The translations under genes were made by a program, and so were the position numbers. A model generated the notes under the pieces. The model made no database searches and was not told the DNA's origin. It saw only the letters and a program-made list of their open reading frames with translations. This document shows positions 35,250-44,124 of a stretch of 64,000 nt of DNA, in pieces. Within the stretch, counting starts at the first letter, position 1; each line of letters starts with the position of its first letter. Source of the stretch: Ensifer adhaerens (GTDB lineage Bacteria; Pseudomonadota; Alphaproteobacteria; Rhizobiales; Rhizobiaceae); the NCBI RefSeq assembly GCF_002940685.1, contig NZ_PNFP01000003.1, forward strand, positions 186,001 through 250,000. Reading direction: 5' to 3'.

Positions 35250-37367
35250 ATGCGCATTTCATACGTCTTCCTTGGTGCATTTCTTGCGATCGCACCGTCC
35301 ACCTATGCCGACGTTGCTTCGCCTCCGGTTCTGGAGCCGCTGAAGCAGCAGGCCCAGGCCGCTCAATTGAGCGCAAAGTTTCTGACTCGCTACAGCTACA
35401 AGCCCGTTCCGCTCGACGACGCCCTCTCGGCCAAGATCATGGACAGCTTCATCGACTCCCTCGATCCGGATCGCGGGCTCTTCCTGCAGGCGGACATCGA
35501 CAGCTTTAAACCCGACCGCAACGAGATCGACGACGCCATCAAGCGCAAGGACCTGAAGATCCCGTTTGCAATCTTCAACGTCTACGGAAAGCGTGTCGTC
35601 GACCGCATGACCTACGCGCGCCAGCTGCTGAAGCAGGATTTCGATTTCACGGCGCAAGAAGATTACTCCCTTTCGCGCGAGAAGGCGCCGTGGCCGCGGT
35701 CGGAAGCCGAGAGCAACGAACTCTGGCGCAAACGCGTGAAAAGCGACTGGCTGCGGTTGAGACTGAGTGGCAAGGCCGATGCCGCCATTCGCGAAACGCT
35801 CGACAAGCGCTATGCGAACGCGCTCGAGCGCGCTTCCAAGTACAAGAGTGACGACGTCTTCCAGTCGTTCATGAACGCGTACACGACGTCGGTCGATCCG
35901 CACACGGATTATTTTGGCGCACGCGCCTCGGCCGATTTCGATATCGCAATGAAGCTCTCACTGGTTGGAATCGGCGCGGTGCTGCAGGAACGCGACGACT
36001 ATACGACGATCCGCGAGCTCGTACCCGGCGGGCCGGCGCAGCTGTCCGGCAAGCTCTCGGTCGGAGACCGCATCACCGGCGTCGGGCAGGGCCACGATGG
36101 CCCGATAAAGGAAGTCGTCGGCACGCGCATCGATGAAGTCGTGCAGTTGATCCGGGGGAAGAAGGGATCGGTCGTGCGCCTCGACGTTTTGCCGGCCGAT
36201 GCCGGAGCAGACGCCGCCCATCGCGTCGTTACACTGGTTCGCGACAAGATCAGCCTCGAAAAGCAGGCGGCGCAGAAGACCGTTCTGTCCGTGAAGGCAG
36301 GCGATGCGACGCGCAAGATCGGGGTGATCACGCTGCCGGCATTCTACGAGGATTTCGAAGCCCGGCGCAAAAGAGAGAAGGACTACCGCAGCGCCAGCCG
36401 CGACGTCGCAAAGCTTCTCGAAGAGTTGAAGCAGGAACAGGTCGATAGCGTTCTTGTCGACGTACGCAACAATGGCGGCGGTTCGCTGGACCAGGCAATT
36501 GCCCTGACCGGCCTGTTCATCGGCTCTGGACCGGTCGTTCAGCAGCGCAGCGGCGACGGCAAGGTCATCGTGACCAGCTCGGAGTTTCCAGAACCTCTTT
36601 GGTCGGGCCCAGTCGGGGTTCTGATCAATCGCGGGTCGGCGTCGGCCTCCGAGATTTTTGCCGCGGCGATCCAGGACTACGGCCGGGGGGTCGTCATCGG
36701 CGAACCCAGCTTCGGCAAGGGCACCGTTCAGACCGTCGTCGATCTCGACCAGATGGTTCGCAACAGCAAGCCCGAATTCGGCGAACTCAAGGTGACGATC
36801 GCCCAGTTCTTCCGGATCAACGGCGGCACGACGCAACTGCACGGCGTGACGCCGGATATCGCCTTGCCTGGGCTTTCCGATCCGACACGCTTTGGCGAGA
36901 CGAGCTACGACAACGCCCTGCCGTGGTCAGAGATCAAGCCCGCGGATTATGCGCCCGCCAACACCATCACGGCGCTGCTGCCGGCATTGCAGGTTCGCCA
37001 TGAAGCCCGCGTTGCAAGCGACCCGGATTTCCAGCGCCTGCTCGAAGACATCGCCGACATCAAGGCGCAACGCGAGAAAGGCGCCGTCTCCCTCAATGAA
37101 GCCGAACGTCGCAAGGAAATGAAGGATCGCGAAAATCGCCTGAAGGCTCGGGCGCAGGGAAGCGATGGCGAGGATACCGGCGAAGACGACGGACTGAATG
37201 CGGACGAACGCAGCCTGAGTGCCGATATCGCCATGGAGAAAGCCCGCAAGAACGCAAAGGACGTTCTGCTGGCTGAGGCGACCGCCATTCTCGCCGATGA
37301 GGCGGACCTGCAGGGAGGCGAGCTGAAGGCAGCCACGCAACAGCCGGCAAGCGCCAACGGAAAGTAG
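35250..37367 (+). CDS. prc: carboxy-terminal processing protease (Prc/Tsp family, S41A)
   Basis: 705 residues, close to E. coli Prc (~680). Residues 1-20 are a signal peptide. An N-terminal helical domain ('DSFIDSLDPDRGLFLQADID') is followed by a PDZ domain (~residues 230-320, 'GIGAVLQERDDYTTIRELVPG', partial). The peptidase domain has the catalytic Ser465 in 'NRGSASASEIFAAAIQDYG' and Lys490 in 'SFGKGTVQTVVDL', 25 residues apart as in the family. 'DVRNNGGGSLDQAIALTGLF' is another hallmark. The C-terminal DUF3340-type region is rich in Lys/Glu. It degrades or trims periplasmic proteins by their C-termini. Confidence 0.94.
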   Translation: MRISYVFLGAFLAIAPSTYADVASPPVLEPLKQQAQAAQLSAKFLTRYSYKPVPLDDALSAKIMDSFIDSLDPDRGLFLQADIDSFKPDRNEIDDAIKRKDLKIPFAIFNVYGKRVVDRMTYARQLLKQDFDFTAQEDYSLSREKAPWPRSEAESNELWRKRVKSDWLRLRLSGKADAAIRETLDKRYANALERASKYKSDDVFQSFMNAYTTSVDPHTDYFGARASADFDIAMKLSLVGIGAVLQERDDYTTIRELVPGGPAQLSGKLSVGDRITGVGQGHDGPIKEVVGTRIDEVVQLIRGKKGSVVRLDVLPADAGADAAHRVVTLVRDKISLEKQAAQKTVLSVKAGDATRKIGVITLPAFYEDFEARRKREKDYRSASRDVAKLLEELKQEQVDSVLVDVRNNGGGSLDQAIALTGLFIGSGPVVQQRSGDGKVIVTSSEFPEPLWSGPVGVLINRGSASASEIFAAAIQDYGRGVVIGEPSFGKGTVQTVVDLDQMVRNSKPEFGELKVTIAQFFRINGGTTQLHGVTPDIALPGLSDPTRFGETSYDNALPWSEIKPADYAPANTITALLPALQVRHEARVASDPDFQRLLEDIADIKAQREKGAVSLNEAERRKEMKDRENRLKARAQGSDGEDTGEDDGLNADERSLSADIAMEKARKNAKDVLLAEATAILADEADLQGGELKAATQQPASANGK

Positions 37368-37408
37368 TCCGCCCGGCCAACGGCCGCGGCGATGCGCTCC
37401 CTCGGGAA

Positions 37409-37446
37409 AAGGTCGACAAAGCGTCTGTTTTGTCGACCTTCTTCTT
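37409..37446 (+). terminator. rho-independent terminator after prc
   Basis: The perfect 12-bp stem AAGGTCGACAAA (37409-37420) / TTTGTCGACCTT (37429-37440) has an 8-nt loop and is followed by CTTCTTT. It lies 42 nt after the prc stop codon. Confidence 0.88.
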
Positions 37447-37896
37447 TCCTGCGCTCGGCGCCAATAACCCAATCTATAAAATATCGTCGGCGTCGCTGAG
37501 CTGCGAGTACATCGAGTATGCGCTCAAGAATAGAATGCTGCTCACAATTGTCGCTATAAAGAACATAAAAAGGTACATGCATACGCTCCAGGTAAAGTCG
37601 TTGTGCATCTATGTCCTATTGTTCTCTTGCAGGGACATTACGGCGTCTGAAATCGGATCGTTCTGATTTCCCGGATATCGAATTCACGCGAGCGCCGCCG
37701 GCAAAGAGCCCGGAAATTTTGACATTCATACATCGCTCGGCGGGAACTTCGGTCGTGCGCGAGGCGTCGTCGCCGGAAAAACAAACTCTTCCATTGGCGG
37801 CCGCGAATGCGGCCCTCGTGCCGGAACGTAATATTGTCGCAAGGTCGCAATGGGATCTGAGCGCCAGGAAAAATGGAAACGTGCCGAGGTAATATT
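37441..37896. other. relatively AT-rich intergenic region after prc
   Basis: This 456-bp stretch has lower GC than its neighbours. Two short plus-strand frames (78 and 93 codons) lack ribosome binding sites and recognisable features, and I do not call them genes. The 3' end holds the leader of the lipoprotein gene. Confidence 0.5.
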
Positions 37897-38091
37897 ATGC
37901 GTCTTTTTATTGCAGCGAGCCTGCTGACTGTGCTGGCGGGATGCGAGACTGCGGAATACAGAAACCGTTGCGCCGAGTATGGATTCGTGCCGGGAACGGA
38001 TGGTTATGCCAATTGCGTGCAACGGCTTGACATGTCCGATGAAAACCGTAGAGGACGACACTATGATCCTCCTGTCTATGCTTACGATTGA
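37897..38091 (+). CDS. small lipoprotein, 64 aa
   Basis: The start ATG 37897 follows GAGGT. 'MRLFIAASLLTVLAGCETAEY' is a lipoprotein signal with lipobox LAGC (Cys17). The mature ~48 residues contain 'RNRCAEYGFVPGTDGYANC', a pattern I recall from small rhizobial envelope lipoproteins, with two Cys that may form a disulphide. It lies 150 bp upstream of a two-component system on the same strand. Function unknown. Confidence 0.7.
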   Translation: MRLFIAASLLTVLAGCETAEYRNRCAEYGFVPGTDGYANCVQRLDMSDENRRGRHYDPPVYAYD

Positions 38092-38243
38092 TGCCGCGGA
38101 GATGCGGGTGTTTTAGTACCGGCTGTTTCAATTGGACAACTTTTGGCCTGAGCAACTGCGCATTACTTAGAACATCCTCTGAGCATCCTTCGAAAAAACG
38201 TCTATTATTTAGAACTCAATCATATTCAACATCGAGCAGGCAC

Positions 38244-38915
38244 ATGCGAATTCTGATCGTAGAAGATGATCGTGAACTGGCGTCTTCGCTCAAGACCATG
38301 ATGGAAGCCGCAATCGGCGTCGCGGATGTATTTGAAACGGTTGCGGATGCCGAAGCCGCATTGCTCGCCTTCAAGTTCGACCTCGTCATCATCGATCGCA
38401 ACCTTCCGGACGGAGATGGCCTGTCGCTCCTGCCGACGCTGCGACAACTCCGTCCGCGGCCGGCAACGGTCGTTCTGACGGCTTTGGACGACCCGATCGA
38501 CATCGTGTCTGCGCTCGACAAGGGTGCTGACGAATATGTCGGCAAACCATTCGAGCCCATGGAACTGATTGCACGAGCGCGGGCAGTTCTTCGCCGCTAC
38601 AGCCTGGACGAGACCGGCTGCACGCAGTTCGGCAATCTGTCGTTTGATCTCACCAACCGTTCCGCCCTGATCGGTGAGGATGTCCTGAGCCTCCCAAGAC
38701 GCGAACTCGCCGTCCTGGAAGCTCTGATCCGGCGCGCGGGGCGCGTCGTGCAGCGCGATAACCTGGAAGCCGCCGTCTACAATATCGATGAGGAGATCGA
38801 GTCCAACGTGCTCGATTCCCATGTATCGCGGCTGCGCAAACGGCTGCGCGAGGGCAATTGCAACGCGACGATCCGGACCATTCGCGGCATCGGTTACATG
38901 CTGGTGCAGGAATAA
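38244..38915 (+). CDS. OmpR-family response regulator
   Basis: 223 residues from ATG 38244, where the receiver domain begins (MRILIVEDDRELASSL). The phosphoacceptor is Asp51 in 'DLVIIDRNLPDGDG', with conserved Thr in 'VVLTALDD' and Lys in 'YVGKPFEPMEL'. The C-terminal winged helix shows 'LSLPRRELAVLEALIRRAGRV' (partial) and 'ESNVLDSHVSRLRKRLREG'. It is followed by its sensor kinase with a 1-nt overlap (TAATG). The signal and target genes are unknown. Confidence 0.93.
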   Translation: MRILIVEDDRELASSLKTMMEAAIGVADVFETVADAEAALLAFKFDLVIIDRNLPDGDGLSLLPTLRQLRPRPATVVLTALDDPIDIVSALDKGADEYVGKPFEPMELIARARAVLRRYSLDETGCTQFGNLSFDLTNRSALIGEDVLSLPRRELAVLEALIRRAGRVVQRDNLEAAVYNIDEEIESNVLDSHVSRLRKRLREGNCNATIRTIRGIGYMLVQE

Positions 38916-40303
38916 TGAAGCGTCCGAATTCCATCGCCTTTCCGGTGGCGACCGTGCTCATATTGGGCATGGCGCTGATGATGGTGATAAGCACAGTCGT
39001 CACCGTCACGGTGTTCCTGTTGACGGACGCGCAGAGCAGGAAGCAAGTCGCAGTCGAAAGTGTCGTCGAACTTCTTCAGCATGGAGGGGGTTACGATCAT
39101 ACCGGCAAGTTTGTCCTCGAGGTGGATGGGGTCATCGCCGAGAAGCTTATCAGGCTTTCCGAGGAGCAACCCGACTTCTGGTACTTTGTCAGTGATGGTG
39201 CGCAATCCATCATTCACGGTGCCGTGCCGGCATCGGTCCAACACGTCATCGATATGACCTCTCCCCAGATTTTCTCCTCGCAGTTTTATTACTTCAAGGG
39301 CGATGAGCGGCTTCTGGGGCTGCGAAAATTGAATGCGGACGTTCCCGCTAAACTGGTTGTTGTCGGTGGAGCCTCGTTTTCGAACCTTGAAACACTCCTC
39401 GTGGTCCTACGCGAAATCTGGCCGCAAGGGCTCTACCATCTGCTGGGAATTGTTCTCGTTGCCACGGCGACGATTGCTGTCGTTGCGGTCAAGCGCACGA
39501 TCGCAACCCCGGTAAGAAGGGTCGTAGACTCTGCCGAACAGATAGACGGGCTTCCCAATGGTCGTCGAATATCGGACCGGGACACACCGATAGAACTGAA
39601 GCCGATGGTCGCTGCGTTCAACTCCGCACTCGGTTGCATCGACAACGCCTTTGAAGCGCAGCGCAACTTTCTTGCCAATGCATCCCACGAACTGCGCACG
39701 CCGCTGACCAAGCTGCGATTGAAGCTTGATCTGGTCCGGGATCTGGAGGTGCGGAACGTCCTGGTTCGCGATACGGCGCGGCTGGCATCGATCGTGACGA
39801 CGTCATTGCAGCTGGCGCGTTTGTCAGGCCAGGCGCTGACCTTCAGCGAGATCGATCTCGCAGCCGTTGCGCGCGCGATCATTGCCGAGCATGTGCCGTC
39901 CGCGATGAAGCAGGGCATGGACATCGAATTCAAAGCGCCCGAGGGGCGGGTCATGATCTCCGGCTCCGAACCTGCCATCCGCGTGGCTCTGGACAACCTG
40001 ATTATCAACGCGATGCGACATGCGCACGGAACGGAGGTGCTCGTGGTCGAGGTGCTGCAGTCCTGCATCCTGCGCGTCACGGATGGCGGCCCCGGGATCC
40101 CAGCGGCGGAGCGCGAAAAGATGCTGAGGCCGTTTGTCCGCGGCAGCGCGAGCGCGAGCGAGGGAACAGGCATGGGCCTGGCCATCGTCAGCCAGATCAT
40201 GATGGCTCACACCGGCTCCGTGGCACTCGGAGAGGCAACGGGCAACGGTTTGGTCGTCGATCTGGCGTTTCCGAAAATTGCGAAGGCGCCCCCGTCTTCG
40301 TGA
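38915..40303 (+). CDS. sensor histidine kinase
   Basis: 462 residues. The first transmembrane helix is at residues ~10-35, a periplasmic sensor domain of ~130 residues follows, and the second helix is at ~170-192 ('YHLLGIVLVATATIAVVAVK'). A HAMP linker precedes the HisKA box, with phosphoaccepting His258 in 'NASHELRTPLTKLRLKLDL'. The ATPase domain has N box 'DNLIINAMRHAHG', 'TDGGPGIPAAER', F box 'RPFVRGS' and G2 'GTGMGLAIVSQIM'. It is translationally coupled to the response regulator. Confidence 0.93.
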   Translation: MKRPNSIAFPVATVLILGMALMMVISTVVTVTVFLLTDAQSRKQVAVESVVELLQHGGGYDHTGKFVLEVDGVIAEKLIRLSEEQPDFWYFVSDGAQSIIHGAVPASVQHVIDMTSPQIFSSQFYYFKGDERLLGLRKLNADVPAKLVVVGGASFSNLETLLVVLREIWPQGLYHLLGIVLVATATIAVVAVKRTIATPVRRVVDSAEQIDGLPNGRRISDRDTPIELKPMVAAFNSALGCIDNAFEAQRNFLANASHELRTPLTKLRLKLDLVRDLEVRNVLVRDTARLASIVTTSLQLARLSGQALTFSEIDLAAVARAIIAEHVPSAMKQGMDIEFKAPEGRVMISGSEPAIRVALDNLIINAMRHAHGTEVLVVEVLQSCILRVTDGGPGIPAAEREKMLRPFVRGSASASEGTGMGLAIVSQIMMAHTGSVALGEATGNGLVVDLAFPKIAKAPPSS

Positions 40304-40356
40304 CTGCCCGTGCGACCGTTTCGTGAAACCACGCGCGCTGCATCTCTGCGGGTCGG

Positions 40357-40875
40357 TCACCCCGCCAGATATTCGCGCAACAGCAGGCGTGCACGGTGCA
40401 GCCGTGCCTTTACCGCCTGCCGCGAGAGATTGAGCGCGGCTGCGATTTCGTCGATCGTCATCTCCTGCAGGTCGCGCATCAGAGCCACGTCGCGATAGTG
40501 CGGTGGCAGGGCCTCGAACGCGGCCGCCAGATCGAGCCGCAACACATGTTCTGGCCGCTGCACCAGGCTTGTCTCAAGCGCGTTCTCATCGATGTCGGCG
40601 ATGAGACCGCTGCGTCGAGCGAGCCTCAGGCATTCCCGCCGGACCACGCTGAAAAGCCAGTTTGACAGGGTCGCCAGCGCGCGGATCGCGCCGACATGGC
40701 GTGACAGAAGCCAAAGCGCTTCCTGTGTCGCATCGTCGACATCCGCGGTGCGGCAGGTTGCTCGGGCGTACCGGCGAATATCCGGCTGCGTCCGCTCGAG
40801 CAGCCGGACGATCGCATGGCGATCGCCCTGGCGGGCGGCTTCGAAAGTATCGCTCGTCACCGCCCTGGCGTTCAT
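40357..40875 (-). CDS. ECF-type RNA polymerase sigma factor
   Basis: 172 residues. Sigma region 2 is 'DRHAIVRLLERTQPDIRRYA' through 'VDDATQEALWLLSRHV' (the DDATQE helix that melts the -10 element), and region 4 is 'ALPPHYRDVALMRDLQEMTI' with the HTH 'IDEIAAALNLSRQAVKARLH'. The start ATG overlaps the stop of the DUF2892 gene (ATGA). No anti-sigma gene is adjacent; the small membrane protein upstream is the only partner candidate. Confidence 0.92.
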   Translation of the reverse strand: MNARAVTSDTFEAARQGDRHAIVRLLERTQPDIRRYARATCRTADVDDATQEALWLLSRHVGAIRALATLSNWLFSVVRRECLRLARRSGLIADIDENALETSLVQRPEHVLRLDLAAAFEALPPHYRDVALMRDLQEMTIDEIAAALNLSRQAVKARLHRARLLLREYLAG

Positions 40876-41081
40876 GGCTTGCTCCGATCGTGGACCCCGG
40901 CAACGGCGCAGGCCGGGCAGTAGCCGACAATGCCGGTGAGCGCGAAGGAAAGAGACGACACACCCACCAACAGAGCGAGCCAGCCGTTCAGAAAACTGTA
41001 TGCCAGCAATGCGACGCCGACCCCAATGCCAATCCGCACTGCCTGCTGCCCTTTACCGATATTCTTGCGAAAAAATGCCAT
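40872..41081 (-). CDS. small two-helix membrane protein (DUF2892/YgaP-like)
   Basis: 69 residues from ATG 41081, with GGAGG 6 nt upstream. It has a basic N-terminus 'MAFFRKNIGKGQQAVR', two membrane helices ('IGVGVALLAYSFLNGWLALL', 'VSSLSFALTGIVGYCPAC'), and a CPAC pair at the end of helix 2, as in DUF2892 proteins, which are often fused to rhodaneses or encoded near redox genes. It is co-translated with the ECF sigma factor. The paired cysteines suggest a thiol-based input to that sigma factor (inference). Confidence 0.82.
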   Translation of the reverse strand: MAFFRKNIGKGQQAVRIGIGVGVALLAYSFLNGWLALLVGVSSLSFALTGIVGYCPACAVAGVHDRSKP

Positions 41082-41100
41082 GCAACACCTCCGATGCAAA

Positions 41101-41119
41101 CCGAGACCCGTCGTCTCGG
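41101..41119. promoter_or_regulatory. inverted repeat CCGAGAC-N5-GTCTCGG upstream of the DUF2892/ECF operon
   Basis: A perfect 7-5-7 inverted repeat is centred 29 bp upstream of the DUF2892 start codon. It could be an operator or a leader hairpin close to the ribosome binding site. The rest of the 293-bp divergent region to the TolC-type gene shows nothing else clear. Confidence 0.4.
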
Positions 41120-41374
41120 TGATAAGAGGCGCGGAACCTGAAAAAGGATTCGCGGCGGCACGGTTTTTTCTTGGCTTCCGGTACATCGGTGAGGGCAACA
41201 GGGGGAGGGAACGGCGCCAAATGCGGGCAGTGGTATTCCCGCCATGGCGTCGGTCAAAAGCCATCCGGTTGCCGACCGTCTCTCGACACGATCCGAAGAG
41301 CGTTTCCGTGCCCTTAGTCCCGACCGCTTCGCCTACCGGCGGCGATCCGGATTCCCAACGGAGATTTCTGTTCG

Positions 41375-42673
41375 ATGAAACGAATACTGGTGGCCCTGGT
41401 TGCAATGATTGCGCCGATTGCCGTGGGACAGGCTCATGCCGAGCCGCTTTCGAGCGCCCTGGCGAAGGCTTACCGCTACAACCCCACGCTCAACGCCTCA
41501 AGAGCCGGGGTGCGCGCGAGCGCCTACGACATCGACATCGCAAGATCGGCGATGCTGCCAAAGATCGCCTGGCGCAACGGGATCGGCTACGATTCCAGTG
41601 CCGCCACCAATCGCGGCACATTCGGCATCCTTCTTGATCAGACCCTCTTCGACGGACTGCGAACGACGAACAATGTCGAGGTCAACAAGGCGCGGCAGCG
41701 CGCGTCCGAGGAAAACACCCGCAACACCGAACAGAACATCCTGTTCGAGGCAACCGAGGCCTACATGGATGTGGTGCTGGCGCGCCGCATCGTCACGCTG
41801 CGCAAACAGGACCTCGATTTTCTCAAGGCGCTCACGCGATCCGAGATCGCCCGCCACGCCGCCGGAGAACGGACGCGAACGAACATCGCCCAGGCCGAAG
41901 CCCGCCGCGCCGCAGCGCAGGCGGCGTTGAGCCTCGCACACGCCGAAGTCAAGCGCGCTCAGGCCACCTACAGGCAGATCATCGGCGACGAACCCGGGAA
42001 GCTCACCGGCGGAAAGGTTCCATCAAAAATGCTGCCTGCCAATCTCGACCGGGCGCTGGCGATCGCCGCCAGCCAGCATCCCGCCCTTCTGGCAAAACGG
42101 CACCTTGCCGAAGGGGCCATGTTCAATGTTGCCGTCAGCGAAGGAAAGCTCCTGCCCACCGTCACCGGTGCGATCGGGGTCGGGCGAGGCGAGGGCGGCA
42201 GCGCGATCGAGGCGATGAGGTTTGACGGGTCGGCGACGGCGCGAAAGGCTGGCATCGAAGTGAAGGTGCCCGTCTACCAGGGCGGGAAGGCGGCGGCGGA
42301 AGTGCGCCAGTCGAAGGAAAACCTCGGGAATGCGCACTTCACCGTCGATGTTCAGCATGCCGAAGTGCAGGCGAAGGCGGCCTCTGCCTGGGCGCAATAC
42401 CAGGCAGCCCTCGCAACCGCCTCCGCCAGTCGGGCGGCGGTCAAGGCGGCGACAATGGCCAAGGACGGCATGATGGAAGAACAGGCGATCGGCCAACGCA
42501 CCCTGCTCGACGTTCTCGAGGCCCAGGCCGATGTGGTGAAAGCGCAGGTGAGGCTTGCCAACGCCGAGCGCGACACGGTGGTCGGAGGGTATCGAATTCT
42601 GTCCGCCATCGGCAAGCTTGGCGCCAAGGACCTGGGCCTTGTGGCCCGGCGGACGGATGCCGAGGGGCGCTGA
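41375..42673 (+). CDS. TolC-family outer-membrane channel
   Basis: 432 residues, with GGAGA upstream of ATG 41375. Residues 1-23 (…VGQAHAEP) are a signal peptide. TolC repeats are visible: 'LSSALAKAYRYNPTLNASRA' and later 'LAIAASQHPALLAKRHLAEG', each followed by long amphipathic helices ('AQAEARRAAAQAALSLAHAE'), and the second half ends 'RTLLDVLEAQADVVKAQVRL'. It forms the outer-membrane exit duct for type I secretion or efflux, possibly serving the RTX protein at the window start. Confidence 0.92.
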   Translation: MKRILVALVAMIAPIAVGQAHAEPLSSALAKAYRYNPTLNASRAGVRASAYDIDIARSAMLPKIAWRNGIGYDSSAATNRGTFGILLDQTLFDGLRTTNNVEVNKARQRASEENTRNTEQNILFEATEAYMDVVLARRIVTLRKQDLDFLKALTRSEIARHAAGERTRTNIAQAEARRAAAQAALSLAHAEVKRAQATYRQIIGDEPGKLTGGKVPSKMLPANLDRALAIAASQHPALLAKRHLAEGAMFNVAVSEGKLLPTVTGAIGVGRGEGGSAIEAMRFDGSATARKAGIEVKVPVYQGGKAAAEVRQSKENLGNAHFTVDVQHAEVQAKAASAWAQYQAALATASASRAAVKAATMAKDGMMEEQAIGQRTLLDVLEAQADVVKAQVRLANAERDTVVGGYRILSAIGKLGAKDLGLVARRTDAEGR

Positions 42674-42849
42674 ACGGACGCGCCCTTCGTTCCTGCGCTG
42701 CGGACGGCTCGGTTACACGCATATCGAGGTTCTAACGGGTGCATGCGGTCATCCCATCGGATGACCGCATTCGAGCTGGAGATGCCGGGCGATCCAGCCT
42801 GCTCGGTGCACGCCAAACGCTGGCATTTGCTTGCGCCGGAAGGCCGGCC

Positions 42850-43302
42850 CTATCCGAATGTCTCGATCCCCTCCGCCAGATCATACCATGTGTGCCGGCG
42901 CGAGGCCCAGAAGACGGCGGCCGGCGGCGGAAATTCCGGGTCCGCAAAACACCCGACCGAGACCACCACCGCATCCGAAAGCGCTTCCGCCTCCATGTAG
43001 ACGAGCGTCCCACATGTCGGGCAGAAGGTCTGGTCCACCCAGCGTCCCGAGCTGCCGTTGCGCCGCCATATCCGGCGTTCGCCTTCTATGCTGGCGATGG
43101 CTTGCCTGGAAAATCGGGCGCGGTAACCGAAACCGGACCCCGTTGCCCGCTGGCATTCCAGGCAGGCGCAGGCATAGACGCGCGCAGGAGGACCGGTAAC
43201 GGTCATTTTCAGACCGCCGCACGCACAGCTTGCCGTTCGCCTGCCGGCGTCTTCCGTGTCCTGCGGTCGTCCATCTTGTTGCAAGCGATCGTTCGTGCTC
43301 AT
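42850..43302 (-). CDS. GFA/CENP-V family zinc protein
   Basis: 150 residues. Zinc-binding cysteines are arranged as in the glutathione-dependent formaldehyde-activating family: 'ASCACGGLKM' near residue 27, 'YACACLECQRATGSGFGYRA' near 44 (partial), and 'TFCPTCGTLVYMEAE' near 93. The conserved 'VSVGCFADPEFPPP' follows. Family members bind S-hydroxymethylglutathione or have unknown substrates; for small proteins such as this the reaction is not established. It is divergent from an HxlR regulator. Confidence 0.88.
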   Translation of the reverse strand: MSTNDRLQQDGRPQDTEDAGRRTASCACGGLKMTVTGPPARVYACACLECQRATGSGFGYRARFSRQAIASIEGERRIWRRNGSSGRWVDQTFCPTCGTLVYMEAEALSDAVVVSVGCFADPEFPPPAAVFWASRRHTWYDLAEGIETFG

Positions 43303-43525
43303 CGCACGGCCCTGCCAGCAGCCGAGACGTCGCGCCGCAGATGTGCGGCGATGGCTTCAACCTTGTCCGAAAACACCCGGGCGACTGCGGGCCCCATGCG
43401 CCCGGCGCCGAGACCACCTATATTGATCATGAACGACAACTCCGATTGGTTGGGGAGCGCGGTCACCGCCCCCCCGACAAAGCTGCCGTCTAATAGGAGC
43501 GGTTTTCGGAGCCTGTAAATTACGC

Positions 43526-43535
43526 ACTTTAAAGT
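43526..43535. promoter_or_regulatory. palindrome ACTTTAAAGT in the GFA/HxlR promoter region
   Basis: A perfect 10-bp palindrome, flanked by TTAC on the left and GTAA on the right, lies 33 bp upstream of the HxlR start codon. It is the best candidate for the regulator's own operator. Confidence 0.45.
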
Positions 43536-43567
43536 AAGCGGTAACTCGGACGTAAGGAGTATTGCGA

Positions 43568-43942
43568 GTGAAACGGTTGCAGCAGGACGATTGCGGCTTT
43601 GCTTCGGCGCTCAACGCAATAGGCGGCAAATGGAAGACGCTCATATTGTGGGAGGTCAACGTCGAGCCACGCCGCTTCGGCGAGTTGCGACGGCTCCTTC
43701 CGGGCATCAGTGAAAAGGTCCTGACCCAGCAGCTTCGCGAAATGGAAGCCGATTGCCTTGTTCGCCGTGAGGTCTTCCCGGGCGCGGTTCAGAGGGTCGA
43801 ATATTCGGTGACGGAAGCTGGCAAGTCGCTGAACGCGGCCGTCACAGTCCTGTCGAACTGGGGCAAGGAGCATCAGGCGAGGCTCGCCTCGAAGGGTGAC
43901 GGAAGAGGGGACGTCGGTTCGCCTATTCTGGCCGAGGCCTGA
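43568..43942 (+). CDS. HxlR-family transcriptional regulator
   Basis: 124 residues from GTG 43568, with AAGGAG upstream; a TTG two codons earlier is possible but too close to that site. The winged helix includes 'CGFASALNAIGGKWKTLIL', 'RRFGELRRLLPGISEKVLTQ', 'QLREMEADCLVRREVF' and 'RVEYSVTEAGKSL'. The single conserved N-terminal Cys ('DDCGF') is the redox/electrophile sensor in characterised HxlR proteins. It is divergent from the GFA gene, which it may control. Confidence 0.9.
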   Translation: MKRLQQDDCGFASALNAIGGKWKTLILWEVNVEPRRFGELRRLLPGISEKVLTQQLREMEADCLVRREVFPGAVQRVEYSVTEAGKSLNAAVTVLSNWGKEHQARLASKGDGRGDVGSPILAEA

Positions 43943-44124
43943 TATCTCAATCTCGCCCGAGATGGTGGTGCCGGCCTTCGTCCCGGCGTCGACTGCGTTT
44001 TAAATCCGTCTTGTCGGATGTAGCGACCAAGGACACGGCCACCGCAATCCGCTGTCATTGTGCGGACCTGGCACCGGAAGTTTCTAGCCTGGCCCGCTGT
44101 TTGCTGATCCGTCCAGATATTGCC

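Noticed and set aside
37430-37892. Two short plus-strand frames (78 and 93 codons) after prc
   Set aside because: No ribosome binding sites, no signal or domain features, and they start in or just after the terminator.
42739-43518. 259-codon plus-strand frame opposite the GFA gene
   Set aside because: The minus-strand GFA protein has all zinc-binding cysteines; this frame has no features and ends in the promoter region.
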